A DNA stretch of 37,215 bases, taken from positions 1-37,215 of the forward strand of contig WLWL01000001.1 of assembly GCA_012103605.1 (NCBI GenBank). The letters are read 5' to 3'. The stretch comes from Candidatus Nanopelagicales bacterium (lineage in GTDB: Bacteria > Actinomycetota > Actinomycetes > S36-B12). Below the pieces are notes generated by a model. The model saw only the letters and a list, made by a program, of their open reading frames with translations, was not told the origin of the DNA and ran no database searches. The position numbers and the translations under genes were made by a program. Positions 18,180 through 28,495 of this stretch are shown here, in pieces (position 1 is the stretch's first letter; every line of letters begins with the position of its first letter).

Positions 18180-18710
18180 ATGGCACCTGCTCTTGGACGA
18201 CGAGACGTTATTGCCGGCGGCGGCTTGATAGCCGTCGGTGGCATCCTGGTGGCCTGCGGCGGCGGTGAGAGCGCGTCCGAGGACACGGCCGCTACCGCTG
18301 AGCCTGCACCATCCCCATCACAGACCGCAGACTCGTCGACGCCTGAATCTGACCCCAGCACGGCCGAGGAAACAGACGTCGAGGACGCCGAAGGCGCCGA
18401 GGAGGCCGCTTCGCAGGAGGCGGTCGATGGACTCGCATCCGTGGACGAGATTCCCGTCGAGGGTGGAGTGGTGATTTCCGATCCGCCCGTCGTGCTGGTG
18501 CAGCCGACGTCCGGCGACGTCAAAGGGTTCAGTGCGGTATGCCCGCACCAGGGGTGCTTGGTGTCGTCAGTGGAGTCCAACGAGATCGTGTGTCCCTGTC
18601 ACGGATCGCTGTTCTCCGCCACGGACGGCAGCGTGATCGCGGGACCGGCAGCCGAGGGTCTACCGGCGGTTCCCGTGGAGGTGCAGGGAAACTCGGTCGT
18701 CCTCGCCTGA
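18180..18710 (+). CDS. Secreted Rieske [2Fe-2S] lipoprotein
   Basis: A 176-residue exported iron-sulfur protein. The N-terminus has an RR pair (7-8), a hydrophobic stretch and a lipobox ending LVAC with Cys26 as the lipid site, so it is probably a Tat-exported lipoprotein. Residues about 27-80 are a Ser/Thr/Pro then Glu/Asp/Ala-rich linker. The Rieske domain shows CPHQGC (C121, H123, C126) and CPCHGS (C138, C140, H141). C121, H123, C138 and H141 would hold the cluster, and C126-C140 the usual disulfide. No redox partner is encoded nearby. Its place between uvrA and uvrC recurs in actinobacteria to my recollection, but a link with repair is unproven. Confidence 0.9.
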   Translation: MAPALGRRDVIAGGGLIAVGGILVACGGGESASEDTAATAEPAPSPSQTADSSTPESDPSTAEETDVEDAEGAEEAASQEAVDGLASVDEIPVEGGVVISDPPVVLVQPTSGDVKGFSAVCPHQGCLVSSVESNEIVCPCHGSLFSATDGSVIAGPAAEGLPAVPVEVQGNSVVLA

Positions 18711-18720
18711 GGCAGCGACG

Positions 18721-20646
18721 ATGGCCGATCCCAGCGAATACCGGCCGGCCTCTGGATCCATTCCGCAAGCGCCGGGCGTCTACCGGTTCCGGGACGCCCA
18801 CGGACGTGTTGTGTATGTGGGCAAGGCACGGTCGCTGCGCTCCCGACTTAATTCATACTTCGCTGACTTCACGGCACTTCATCCGCGGACGCAATCGATG
18901 CTGACGGCGGCCGACAGTGTGGATTGGGTAGTCGTCGCGAACGAAGTCGAAGCTCTTGCCCTGGAGTTCACGTGGATCAAGGAGTACGACCCACGTTTCA
19001 ACGTCAAGTACCGGGACGACAAGTCCTATCCGTACCTTGCTCTGACTATCTCCGAAACATTTCCACGCGCTGCGGTGGTCCGCGAGCCTCGACGAAAGGG
19101 GACCCGATACTTCGGTCCCTACGCCCATGCATGGGCCATTCGAGAGACCCTCGACGAGTTGACGAAAGTGTTCGGAGTGCGAACGTGTCGAGATGGCGTC
19201 TTCAAGCGGGCCGCGCAGTTGGGGCGGCCATGCCTGCTTGGCTATATCGATAAGTGCTCCGCGCCATGCGTGGGTCGCATCGATGAAGAGCAGTATCGGC
19301 AACGCGTGGACGACATGAGTCGCTTCCTCGGTGGGCAAACAGACGCGTTCATCAAGGACATGCGTACGGCGATGGAGGAGGCGTCCACGCGCCAGGACTA
19401 CGAGGAGGCGGGTCGATGGCGGGATCGGATGGGCGCCCTGACCCGGGCGATGGAGCGCAATGCCGTCGTCCTCGGTGATAGCACCGATGCCGACGTGGTT
19501 GGCCTCCATGACGACCCCCTGGAGGTGGGTGTCCAGGTCTTCCACGTCCGCGCGGGCCGACTGATCGGTGAACGAAGTTTTATCGTCGAGAAGGCAGAAG
19601 ACCTCTCCGTCGGTGGCTACGGGGAACGCGTTCTGCAGCGCTTGTATGCAGCACGTGAAGGTGTGGAGATCGATAGCGCGGTGCCACCGAGAGAGATCCT
19701 CGTGTCGCATGCCCCCGCGGACATTGACGCGCTCGCGCAATGGCTGAGCTCACGCCGAGGATCCACGGTAGAGATCAGGGTGCCCCAACGTGGGGACAAG
19801 CGTGCCTTGATGGAAACGGCAACGACCAATGCGGCCGAGGCCTTGATGCGACACCGAATGCGACGCTCGAACGATTTGTCATCACGGAGCGAGGCGATTG
19901 CGGAACTGCAGATGTATCTGGATCTCGCCGAAGCACCGTTGCGCATCGAATGTATCGATGTGTCGACGCTGCAAGGAACGGACACGGTCGCATCACTCGT
20001 TGTGTTCGAAGACGGTCTTCCGCGCAAGCGCGACTACCGAACCTTCATTATTCGGACCGAGGGCGCAGACGATCTTGCATCGGTACGCGAAGTGGTGGAA
20101 CGGCGCTTCGCGCGGGTCAAACAAGCAGAGTCGGAGGCCGACGATGCTGCGGTTCTGCAGGGCGAAGGCGAGGCCGGGCGTGAGAAGGGCGGCCCGCAGT
20201 CCTTTGCGTATCCGCCGGGGCTGCTCGTCATTGACGGCGGCGCACCACAGGTCGCTGCTGCCCAGCAGGCCTTGACGGAGACCGGTGTTGGCGATATCCC
20301 CGTTGTTGGGTTGGCCAAGAGGCTCGAAGAGGTGTGGACGCCAGATTCTGCGGATCCCGTCATCCTCCCTCGGACCAGCGAAGCGCTGTATCTCCTGCAA
20401 CGGATTCGGGACGAGGCGCACCGAACGGCGATTGCTCTGCACCGGAAGCGCCGGACGGCTCGGCAGCGGCGCAGCGCACTCGATGACATTCCCGGTCTCG
20501 GACCCAAGAAGGCGGCGGCCCTGCTCGCCTATTTCGGATCCGTTCGCTCGATCCGTGCGGCCTCCACCGACGAACTTCAGAAGGTTCCTGGAATTGGCCC
20601 AACGGTCGCCACCACCGTGCACGAGGCGCTAGCGTCGTCGTCATGA
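18721..20646 (+). CDS. uvrC: Excinuclease ABC subunit C
   Basis: UvrC makes both incisions in nucleotide excision repair after UvrB has bound the lesion. The 641-residue protein has the N-terminal GIY-YIG nuclease (GVY 19-21, YVG 32-34, then KARSLRSRLNSYF) and a UVR motif near residues 215-240. The RNase H-like second nuclease contains IECIDVSTLQGTDTVAS and LLVIDGGAPQV. Tandem helix-hairpin-helix motifs at the end read IPGLGPKKAAALL and VPGIGPTVA. The Cys cluster CLLGYIDKCSAPC is also typical. It starts 10 bases after the Rieske gene and is followed 10 bases later by rapZ. Confidence 0.97.
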   Translation: MADPSEYRPASGSIPQAPGVYRFRDAHGRVVYVGKARSLRSRLNSYFADFTALHPRTQSMLTAADSVDWVVVANEVEALALEFTWIKEYDPRFNVKYRDDKSYPYLALTISETFPRAAVVREPRRKGTRYFGPYAHAWAIRETLDELTKVFGVRTCRDGVFKRAAQLGRPCLLGYIDKCSAPCVGRIDEEQYRQRVDDMSRFLGGQTDAFIKDMRTAMEEASTRQDYEEAGRWRDRMGALTRAMERNAVVLGDSTDADVVGLHDDPLEVGVQVFHVRAGRLIGERSFIVEKAEDLSVGGYGERVLQRLYAAREGVEIDSAVPPREILVSHAPADIDALAQWLSSRRGSTVEIRVPQRGDKRALMETATTNAAEALMRHRMRRSNDLSSRSEAIAELQMYLDLAEAPLRIECIDVSTLQGTDTVASLVVFEDGLPRKRDYRTFIIRTEGADDLASVREVVERRFARVKQAESEADDAAVLQGEGEAGREKGGPQSFAYPPGLLVIDGGAPQVAAAQQALTETGVGDIPVVGLAKRLEEVWTPDSADPVILPRTSEALYLLQRIRDEAHRTAIALHRKRRTARQRRSALDDIPGLGPKKAAALLAYFGSVRSIRAASTDELQKVPGIGPTVATTVHEALASSS

Positions 20647-20656
20647 CGAGGTCACG

Positions 20657-21520
20657 ATGACGACGGAGGCTTTCGACGTTCTTCTCGTGACGGGTATGTC
20701 CGGGGCGGGTCGATCGACCGCTGCTCGCGCTCTCGAGGACGCCGGATGGTTCGTCATCGACAACATTCCACCCATGTTGATCGGAGCGGCTATCGACGTC
20801 GCCGTGGAGAACCCGGACGTTCATCGGGTCGCCGTGGTCGTGGATGCCCGAGGGGGATCCTTCTTCCCGCAGTTGACGGAGGCGATGGCCAACCTTCGTC
20901 GCGACGGAGTCGACCTTCAGGTCCTCTTCCTCGAGGCCTCCGAGGAATCCCTCGTCCGACGATTCGAATCATCGCGTAGGCCGCACCCGCTGCAGGAGGG
21001 AAACCGCATCCTCGACGGTCTGAGGCGGGAGAGGCTCGTGCTCGGTGATCTTCGGTCGACCGCTGATCTCGTGATCGACACGACGCAGTTGAACGTGCAT
21101 GAACTGCGGCGAGCCATCGATGCCGCCTTCGCTGAGCCCGACGAGCGTCTGCGAGTCACGATCATGTCCTTCGGCTTCAAGCACGGCATACCGGTGGATG
21201 CTGACATGGTTGCCGATGCCCGTTTCCTGCCGAATCCGTTCTGGGATGAGTCGTTGCGGGACCTGACAGGCCGTGACGCCGCAGTCGCTGATGTGGTTCT
21301 CGCCGGAGACGGGGCAGATGCATTTCTGGAACATCTGGCTGCGCTCGTTCGAACCACGAGAGACGGCTACTTGCGTGAGGGCAAGCGATTCGTGACCGTC
21401 GCCGTGGGGTGCACGGGCGGCAAGCATCGCAGCGTGGCGCTTGCCGAATCCCTATCCGCCATGTTGGAGTCACCGCACGCCGTCGTCGGGGTCGAGCACC
21501 GAGATCTCGGCAAGGAGTAG
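20657..21520 (+). CDS. rapZ: RapZ / YvcJ-family nucleotide-binding protein
   Basis: A 287-residue P-loop protein with Walker A GMSGAGRST (13-21) and the family segments DNIPPMLI, VDARG and GFKHGIPVDADMVADARFLPNP (kept here as separate short blocks). It also has the C-terminal VGCTGGKHRSVALAE block. In Escherichia coli RapZ is an RNase adapter controlling glucosamine-6-phosphate synthase; the actinobacterial role is less clear. It is the first of the conserved rapZ-yvcK-whiA trio, with 3 bases before yvcK, which points to one transcript continuing from uvrC. Confidence 0.95.
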   Translation: MTTEAFDVLLVTGMSGAGRSTAARALEDAGWFVIDNIPPMLIGAAIDVAVENPDVHRVAVVVDARGGSFFPQLTEAMANLRRDGVDLQVLFLEASEESLVRRFESSRRPHPLQEGNRILDGLRRERLVLGDLRSTADLVIDTTQLNVHELRRAIDAAFAEPDERLRVTIMSFGFKHGIPVDADMVADARFLPNPFWDESLRDLTGRDAAVADVVLAGDGADAFLEHLAALVRTTRDGYLREGKRFVTVAVGCTGGKHRSVALAESLSAMLESPHAVVGVEHRDLGKE

Positions 21521-21523
21521 GGC

Positions 21524-22492
21524 ATGGGTGAGGCGAACACCACCCACTCTGGCCAGCCGTTGGTTGCGGCCCTTGGTGGGGGACACGGATTAGCTGTGAG
21601 TCTGCGGGCGCTCCATCGGTTGACCCATCGCGTGACGGCAATTGTGGGAGTCGCCGACGACGGAGGATCGAGTGGCCGGTTGCGACAAGAGCGGGGGATT
21701 TTGCCCCCCGGAGACCTCCGGATGGCGCTCGCCGCCTTGTGTGACGCCGATGCCCAGACACGGCCCTGGGTGGATGTCTTGCAATTTCGATTCTCCGACG
21801 GCGGCGAGCTATCCGGGCATGCTCTCGGAAACCTGCTGCTGTCCGCGGTGTGGGAGAAGACCTCTGATCCGGTGGCGGGACTGGATGAATTGGTCGGCCT
21901 GCTGGGTTGTAGCGGTCGAGTCCTGCCGTGTTGCGTCGATCCCTTGGAGATTGCCGCGTCCATTCGAGGTCACGACGGGCAGCATCCCGAGGAGGTCAGC
22001 GACGTGCGGGGGCAAGTCGAGGTTGCGACAACTCGGGGGCGGGTGCTGCAGGTGCGGGTGGAACCGCCGGAGGCCAAGGCGTGCCCGCAGGCGGTCGCGG
22101 CAATTGATGCGGCGGAAGTCATCACGGTGGGGCCGGGCTCGTGGTTCACCTCCGTGATGCCACACCTGGTCGTGCCAGAGATTGCTGACGCCGTCGCCGA
22201 CTCGTCGGCCACTCGGGTGCTCGTGTTGAACCTTGTGGAGGAAGAGGGAGAGACCGGAGGATTCACTCCCGCAGAGCACGTGGAGGCGCTCAAGCGTCAT
22301 GTTCCGCAGGTGGCCTTCGATCACGTGATCGCCGATTCGACTCATATTCGTGGGGGCGCCGGCAGGGACGACGTAGTCTCCGCCTGTGCCTCGTGGGGGA
22401 GTGAGGTCACCTTCGCCGATGTCTCGGCAACGGGAGATCGGCACGACCCGGGGAAGTTGGCACGTGTTTTCGATACGGTTCTGGTCCGATGA
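21524..22492 (+). CDS. yvcK: YvcK/CofD-like protein (gluconeogenesis factor)
   Basis: A 322-residue Rossmann-like protein related to CofD. It shows the nucleotide-binding loop ALGGGHGL (16-23), [12 protein letters not shown] (about 44-55) and [12 protein letters not shown]. In Bacillus and mycobacteria (where it is also called CuvA) YvcK is needed for growth on gluconeogenic carbon and for cell-wall shape, and it binds UDP-sugars. The stop overlaps an upstream in-frame ATG of whiA by 4 bases. It sits directly before the glycolytic gap operon, in line with a link between carbon flux and envelope synthesis, though that link is inferred. Confidence 0.94.
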   Translation: MGEANTTHSGQPLVAALGGGHGLAVSLRALHRLTHRVTAIVGVADDGGSSGRLRQERGILPPGDLRMALAALCDADAQTRPWVDVLQFRFSDGGELSGHALGNLLLSAVWEKTSDPVAGLDELVGLLGCSGRVLPCCVDPLEIAASIRGHDGQHPEEVSDVRGQVEVATTRGRVLQVRVEPPEAKACPQAVAAIDAAEVITVGPGSWFTSVMPHLVVPEIADAVADSSATRVLVLNLVEEEGETGGFTPAEHVEALKRHVPQVAFDHVIADSTHIRGGAGRDDVVSACASWGSEVTFADVSATGDRHDPGKLARVFDTVLVR

Positions 22493-22509
22493 CGGGAGGA
22501 AGCGCGACG

Positions 22510-23493
22510 ATGGCAATGACAGCGGCGGTCAAGGATGAACTCAGCCGCGTCGAAGTGACGAAGACGTGCTGCCGTAAAGCAGAAGTGTCGTCGCTGCTGC
22601 GCTTCGGGGGTGCCCTGCACATCGTTAATGGTGCGATCGTCGTCGAAGTCGAGCTGGATGCCGGCGCAACGGCTCGTCGCCTCCGCAAGGACATCTTCGA
22701 CATCTACGGTCACGGCAGCGAAGTGTCCATGGTTCAGGCCAGCGGCATCCGCAAGGGAACCCGATATGTGGTCCGGGTATCGCAGGGCGGCGAGGCGCTG
22801 GCGAAGCAGACCGGGATCGTGGATGGCAGTGGGCGTCCGGTACGCGGTCTGCCACCGGCCATCGTCGCCGGTGGGCTCTGCGACTGCGAAGCAGCCTGGC
22901 GGGGCGCCTTTCTCGCGCATGGCTCCCTCACCGAACCGGGCAGGTCGAGCTCACTGGAAGTCACCGCGCCCGGCCCCGAAGCGGCCCTCGCGCTGGTGGG
23001 CTCGGCTCGACGACTCGGGATCGGTGCGAAGTCCCGTGAGGTCCGCGGCGTTGACCGAGTGGTGATCCGCGACGGTGACGCCATCGGGGCTCTGCTGACC
23101 CGGATGGGTGCCCACGATTCAGTGCTTGCGTGGGAGGAACGCCGGATGCGGCGGGAGGTGCGCGCAACGGCCAATCGACTGGCCAATTTCGACGACGCCA
23201 ACCTGCGGCGCTCGGCTCGAGCAGCGGTCGCGGCGAGCGCTCGTGTGGGCCGGGCGTTGGAAATCCTGGGTGATGACGTGCCCGATCACCTGGTCGTGGC
23301 GGGTCGTCTGCGGATGGACAACCAGCAAGCCAGCCTCGAGGAACTCGGAGCTCTCGCGGACCCGCCGATGACCAAAGACGCCATCGCGGGACGAATCCGT
23401 CGGCTGCTGGCCCTGGCGGACAAGCGCGCCGCCGAGTTGGGAATCCCCGATACCGAAGTCGCGCTGGCCGACGCCGATCTCGCGGACGACTAG
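22510..23493 (+). CDS. whiA: Sporulation/cell-division regulator WhiA
   Basis: A 327-residue DNA-binding protein combining an N-terminal domain related to LAGLIDADG homing endonucleases, without nuclease function, and a C-terminal helix-turn-helix ([20 protein letters not shown]). In Streptomyces WhiA acts with WhiB on sporulation septation; in non-sporulating actinobacteria it is kept as a general division regulator. Two starts compete: ATG 22489 (overlapping yvcK) and ATG 22510. I prefer 22510 because GGGAGGA lies nine bases upstream and the protein then begins [14 protein letters not shown], close to the usual length. A further ATG lies at 22516. Confidence 0.94.
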   Translation: MAMTAAVKDELSRVEVTKTCCRKAEVSSLLRFGGALHIVNGAIVVEVELDAGATARRLRKDIFDIYGHGSEVSMVQASGIRKGTRYVVRVSQGGEALAKQTGIVDGSGRPVRGLPPAIVAGGLCDCEAAWRGAFLAHGSLTEPGRSSSLEVTAPGPEAALALVGSARRLGIGAKSREVRGVDRVVIRDGDAIGALLTRMGAHDSVLAWEERRMRREVRATANRLANFDDANLRRSARAAVAASARVGRALEILGDDVPDHLVVAGRLRMDNQQASLEELGALADPPMTKDAIAGRIRRLLALADKRAAELGIPDTEVALADADLADD

Positions 23494-23563
23494 GCCACGG
23501 AGAGGTTCGGATCCCACGTCGACCCCCGTGGTGCCGGCGTCACATAAACGTAACCTGCGTCAC

Positions 23564-23569
23564 TAAGAT
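23564..23569 (+). promoter_or_regulatory. Candidate -10 box of the gap operon
   Basis: TAAGAT fits TANNNT in the 185-base spacer between whiA and gap, about 110 bases before the GTG. The surrounding AT-richer patch (23541-23580) stands out from the GC-rich background. No matching -35 is obvious, and no whiA terminator hairpin is clear. Confidence 0.35.
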
Positions 23570-23639
23570 GTAAGCGTTATCTCGCCCAAGGACGCGTCGA
23601 GAGAGGGCCGATGGCGGACATCGGATCTTGTGGCGCTGA

Positions 23640-25914
<2,275 letters not shown>

Positions 25915-25918
<4 letters not shown>

Positions 25919-26706
25919 CCGAGCGCAAGCCCTTGATGGCTGGCAACTGGAAGATGAACATCAACCACTTCGAGGCAATCGCCCTCGTGCAAAAGCTCGC
26001 CTTCGGGTTGAACGAGAAGGATCTTGAGGCTGTTGAAGTCGCGGTGCTGCCACCGTTTACCGATATTCGAAGCGTGCAGACGCTTATCGAGGGCGATCAC
26101 TACGACATCGCCTACGGCGCTCAGGATTTGTCTGTTCATGAATCCGGCGCTTACACCGGTGAGGTCTCGGGCGCGATGTTGGCAAAACTGGGATGTACTT
26201 TCGTTGTCGTCGGGCATAGCGAGCGTCGCGAGCATCACAGCGAGGATGACGGGATCGTCAACGCGAAGGCAAAGACGGCACAGGCGCATGACCTCATTCC
26301 GATCGTGTGTGTCGGTGAAGGCCTGCCGGTCCGTCAGTCGGGTGAACATGTCGACTTTGTGTTGAACCAGGTTCGGGGGTCGCTCGATGGCCTGAGCGCC
26401 GAACAGGTCGGAGGGCTTGTCATCGCGTACGAGCCGGTCTGGGCGATCGGCACCGGCGAGGTTGCGACCGGCGACGATGCCCAGGAGGTGTGCGGGGCGA
26501 TCCGGCTGGATATCGAGCAGCGCCTGGGTGCCTCGTGTGCGCAGTCGGTGCGGATTTTGTACGGCGGCTCGGTCAAGGCGGCCAACGTCGCGGGAATCAT
26601 GAGCCAGCCGGACGTCGATGGCTGCCTGGTGGGGGGAGCGAGCCTGGACGCGGACGAATTCATCGGCATAGCCCGGTACCGGCTACACCCCGAGATGTTG
26701 ACCTAA
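25915..26706 (+). CDS. tpiA: Triosephosphate isomerase
   Basis: This TIM-barrel enzyme interconverts dihydroxyacetone phosphate and glyceraldehyde 3-phosphate. The 263 residues contain AGNWKMN (catalytic Lys), VVGHSERRE (catalytic His) and [11 protein letters not shown] (catalytic Glu), then the phosphate-binding [12 protein letters not shown] 25915 overlaps the pgk stop (ATGA), and GAGGGAGAAC lies immediately upstream. It completes the gap-pgk-tpiA set and is followed 24 bases later by secG. Confidence 0.97.
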
Positions 26707-26730
26707 ACCCCGGAGGTATCGTTCACCCCG

Positions 26731-26973
26731 ATGATCACCGTTCTCACCATCGTTCTTGCAGTGCTCCTGGCAATCACCAGTTCTCTGCTCGTCGTCCTGA
26801 TCTTGCTGCACCGTGGCAAGGGTGGGGGACTGTCTGACCTCTTTGGCGGTGGAGTGACCTCGTCGATCGGCGGCTCGTCGGTGGCGGAGAAGAATCTCGA
26901 CCGGCTCACGGTGGGCATCGGGCTCGTGTGGGCCGCGAGCATCGTGGCCGTTGGCTTGATCATCAGCACCTAG
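26731..26973 (+). CDS. secG: Preprotein translocase subunit SecG
   Basis: An 80-residue inner-membrane protein with two membrane helices (about 3-24 and 58-78) joined by the conserved cytoplasmic loop HRGKGGGLSDLFGGG. SecG assists the SecYE channel and the SecA motor in protein export. Its place after tpiA is the standard order in actinobacteria and many other bacteria. A GGAGGT site lies upstream of ATG 26731. Confidence 0.95.
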   Translation: MITVLTIVLAVLLAITSSLLVVLILLHRGKGGGLSDLFGGGVTSSIGGSSVAEKNLDRLTVGIGLVWAASIVAVGLIIST

Positions 26974-27032
26974 TTCGTCGAAGAAATCAGACGCCATGTC
27001 TGTCAGTGGCGTCGTACACCAGGAGGAAATTT

Positions 27033-27365
27033 ATGGCTGGAGGCAGTGCGATCCGAGGCAGCCGAGTCGGCGCAGGTCCGATGGGCGAAGCCGAACGTGG
27101 AGAGGCGGCCCCGCGAATCTATGTTTCTTTCTGGTGTGCCAACGAGCACGAATCCCGTCCAAGTTTCGCCACCGATGCCGAAATCCCCGAGGAATGGGAC
27201 TGCGCTCGCTGTGGTCTACCCGCAGGAACGGATAAGGAGAACCCTCCGGCGCCACCCAAGATCGAGCCGTACAAGACGCATTTGGCCTACGTCAAGGAGC
27301 GTCGATCTGATAAGGATGGTGCGGCGATCCTGCAAGAGGCGCTGGATCGTCTTCACGGAAAGTAG
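27033..27365 (+). CDS. rbpA: RNA polymerase-binding protein RbpA
   Basis: RbpA binds RNA polymerase and the principal sigma factor and stabilises the open promoter complex; it is restricted to actinobacteria. The 110-residue protein starts MAGGSAIRGSRVGAG. It has a zinc-binding core with C35, H39, C57 and C60 (WCANEHE and DCARCGLP), and a C-terminal basic linker and sigma-interacting helix (THLAYVKERRSDKDG, then ILQEALDRLH). ATG 27033 follows a perfect AGGAGG, with 6 bases between. It lies 59 bases after secG. No sigma-R type promoter (GGAAT...GTT) was found in that spacer. Confidence 0.95.
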   Translation: MAGGSAIRGSRVGAGPMGEAERGEAAPRIYVSFWCANEHESRPSFATDAEIPEEWDCARCGLPAGTDKENPPAPPKIEPYKTHLAYVKERRSDKDGAAILQEALDRLHGK

Positions 27366-27391
27366 ACGACTGGTCTGCCTCTGCTGGTCCT

Positions 27392-28495
27392 TTACACCTT
27401 CAGCGCGCGCTCGACCGTTGTGCGTAGCGATTCCCACGACGAAACGAAGGCAGCCTCCCCGGCGGCCTCGAGATCTGCACAAATCTCCTGGAAGTCGATT
27501 CCTGCCTCGGCAAGGCCGTCCAGAACTGATTGGGCGGCTTCATGTCGACCGGTAACTGTGTCGCCGGCGAACCGACCTTCAGACACCACCGCCTCGAGTG
27601 TCGACTCAGGAACAGTATTGACGCATCCGGGCGCGGCGAGTTCCACCACGTATCGAGCTGAGTCGTAGTCGGGGTTCTTGACGCCGGTACTAGCCCACAG
27701 CGGGCGTTGCGGGCGGGCGCCCGCGGCCGCGAGTCGACGCCAGTCATCCGAGGCGGTGTGAATTTCGTAGGCGTGCCACGCGAGGTGGGCGTTGGCGATA
27801 GCGGCGCGGCCACGAAGGGGCTCGGCGACGGGTGAGGAACTCTTCTCAAGCCGAGCATCCACGGCGGTGTCGACGCGGCTGACGAAAAACGATGCGACCG
27901 ACTCAATGCCGGACACGTTCACGCCAGCGTCGTGCGCGCGGGCTATCCCGGCGGTGTGCGCGGCCATCACCTCGCGGTATCGATCGATCGAAAAAATAAG
28001 GGTGACGTTTACGCTGATGCCTGCGGCGAGGGTGCTTGTGATGGCGGGCAGTCCGGCAGTGGTGGCCGGAATCTTGATCATGGCGTTGGGGCGATCAACC
28101 AGGGTCCAGAGCTCACGGGCCTGCTCGATAGTCGCGTCGGTGTTGTGCGCCAGTCGTGGATCGACTTCGATGGAGACCCGTCCGTCGAGACCACCGGTAC
28201 TGGTGTAAACGGGGGCAAGGATGTCGCACGCGGCGCGGACATCGTCGGTCGTGAGTGTGCGGATCGCCGTGTCCACATCGACGCCCGATGCTCGAAGCTC
28301 GTGCACCTGCGCGGCGTAGTCGTCGCTGCCGCCGGCTATCGCTTTCTCGAAAATTGTCGGATTGGTGGTGACACCAGATATTGCTCGCTCCTGCACCAGG
28401 CGTTGCAGGTCGCCGTCCAAACGGGCGCGACTGAGGTCGTCCAACCACAGGCTGACCCCCGCCGCTGTGAGCTCCGTGAGCACCGATGGGGTCAT
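27392..28495 (-). CDS. tal: Transaldolase
   Basis: This enzyme of the non-oxidative pentose phosphate pathway transfers a dihydroxyacetone unit between sugar phosphates through a Schiff base. The 367 residues show SLWLDDLSR and GVTTNPTIFEKAI near the N-terminus and the Schiff-base lysine in NAMIKIPAT. The length and sequence are those of the actinobacterial TalB-like type. ATG 28495 overlaps the tkt stop by 4 bases. The gene ends only 26 bases from the end of convergent rbpA. The zwf-opcA-pgl genes that usually follow tal in actinobacteria are not here. Confidence 0.96.
   Translation of the reverse strand: MTPSVLTELTAAGVSLWLDDLSRARLDGDLQRLVQERAISGVTTNPTIFEKAIAGGSDDYAAQVHELRASGVDVDTAIRTLTTDDVRAACDILAPVYTSTGGLDGRVSIEVDPRLAHNTDATIEQARELWTLVDRPNAMIKIPATTAGLPAITSTLAAGISVNVTLIFSIDRYREVMAAHTAGIARAHDAGVNVSGIESVASFFVSRVDTAVDARLEKSSSPVAEPLRGRAAIANAHLAWHAYEIHTASDDWRRLAAAGARPQRPLWASTGVKNPDYDSARYVVELAAPGCVNTVPESTLEAVVSEGRFAGDTVTGRHEAAQSVLDGLAEAGIDFQEICADLEAAGEAAFVSSWESLRTTVERALKV

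Noticed and set aside
17252-18580. A 442-residue minus-strand open frame opposite uvrA and the Rieske gene
   Set aside because: No domain, no plausible start region, and it crosses two well-supported genes on the other strand.
26996-27235. A 79-residue open frame starting before rbpA
   Set aside because: It overlaps rbpA in a different frame, has no domain, and its ATG lacks a ribosome-binding site; rbpA has a perfect AGGAGG.
27366-27391. Small hairpin (AGAC/GTCT) between rbpA and tal
   Set aside because: A 4-base stem without a T-run is not enough to call a terminator.
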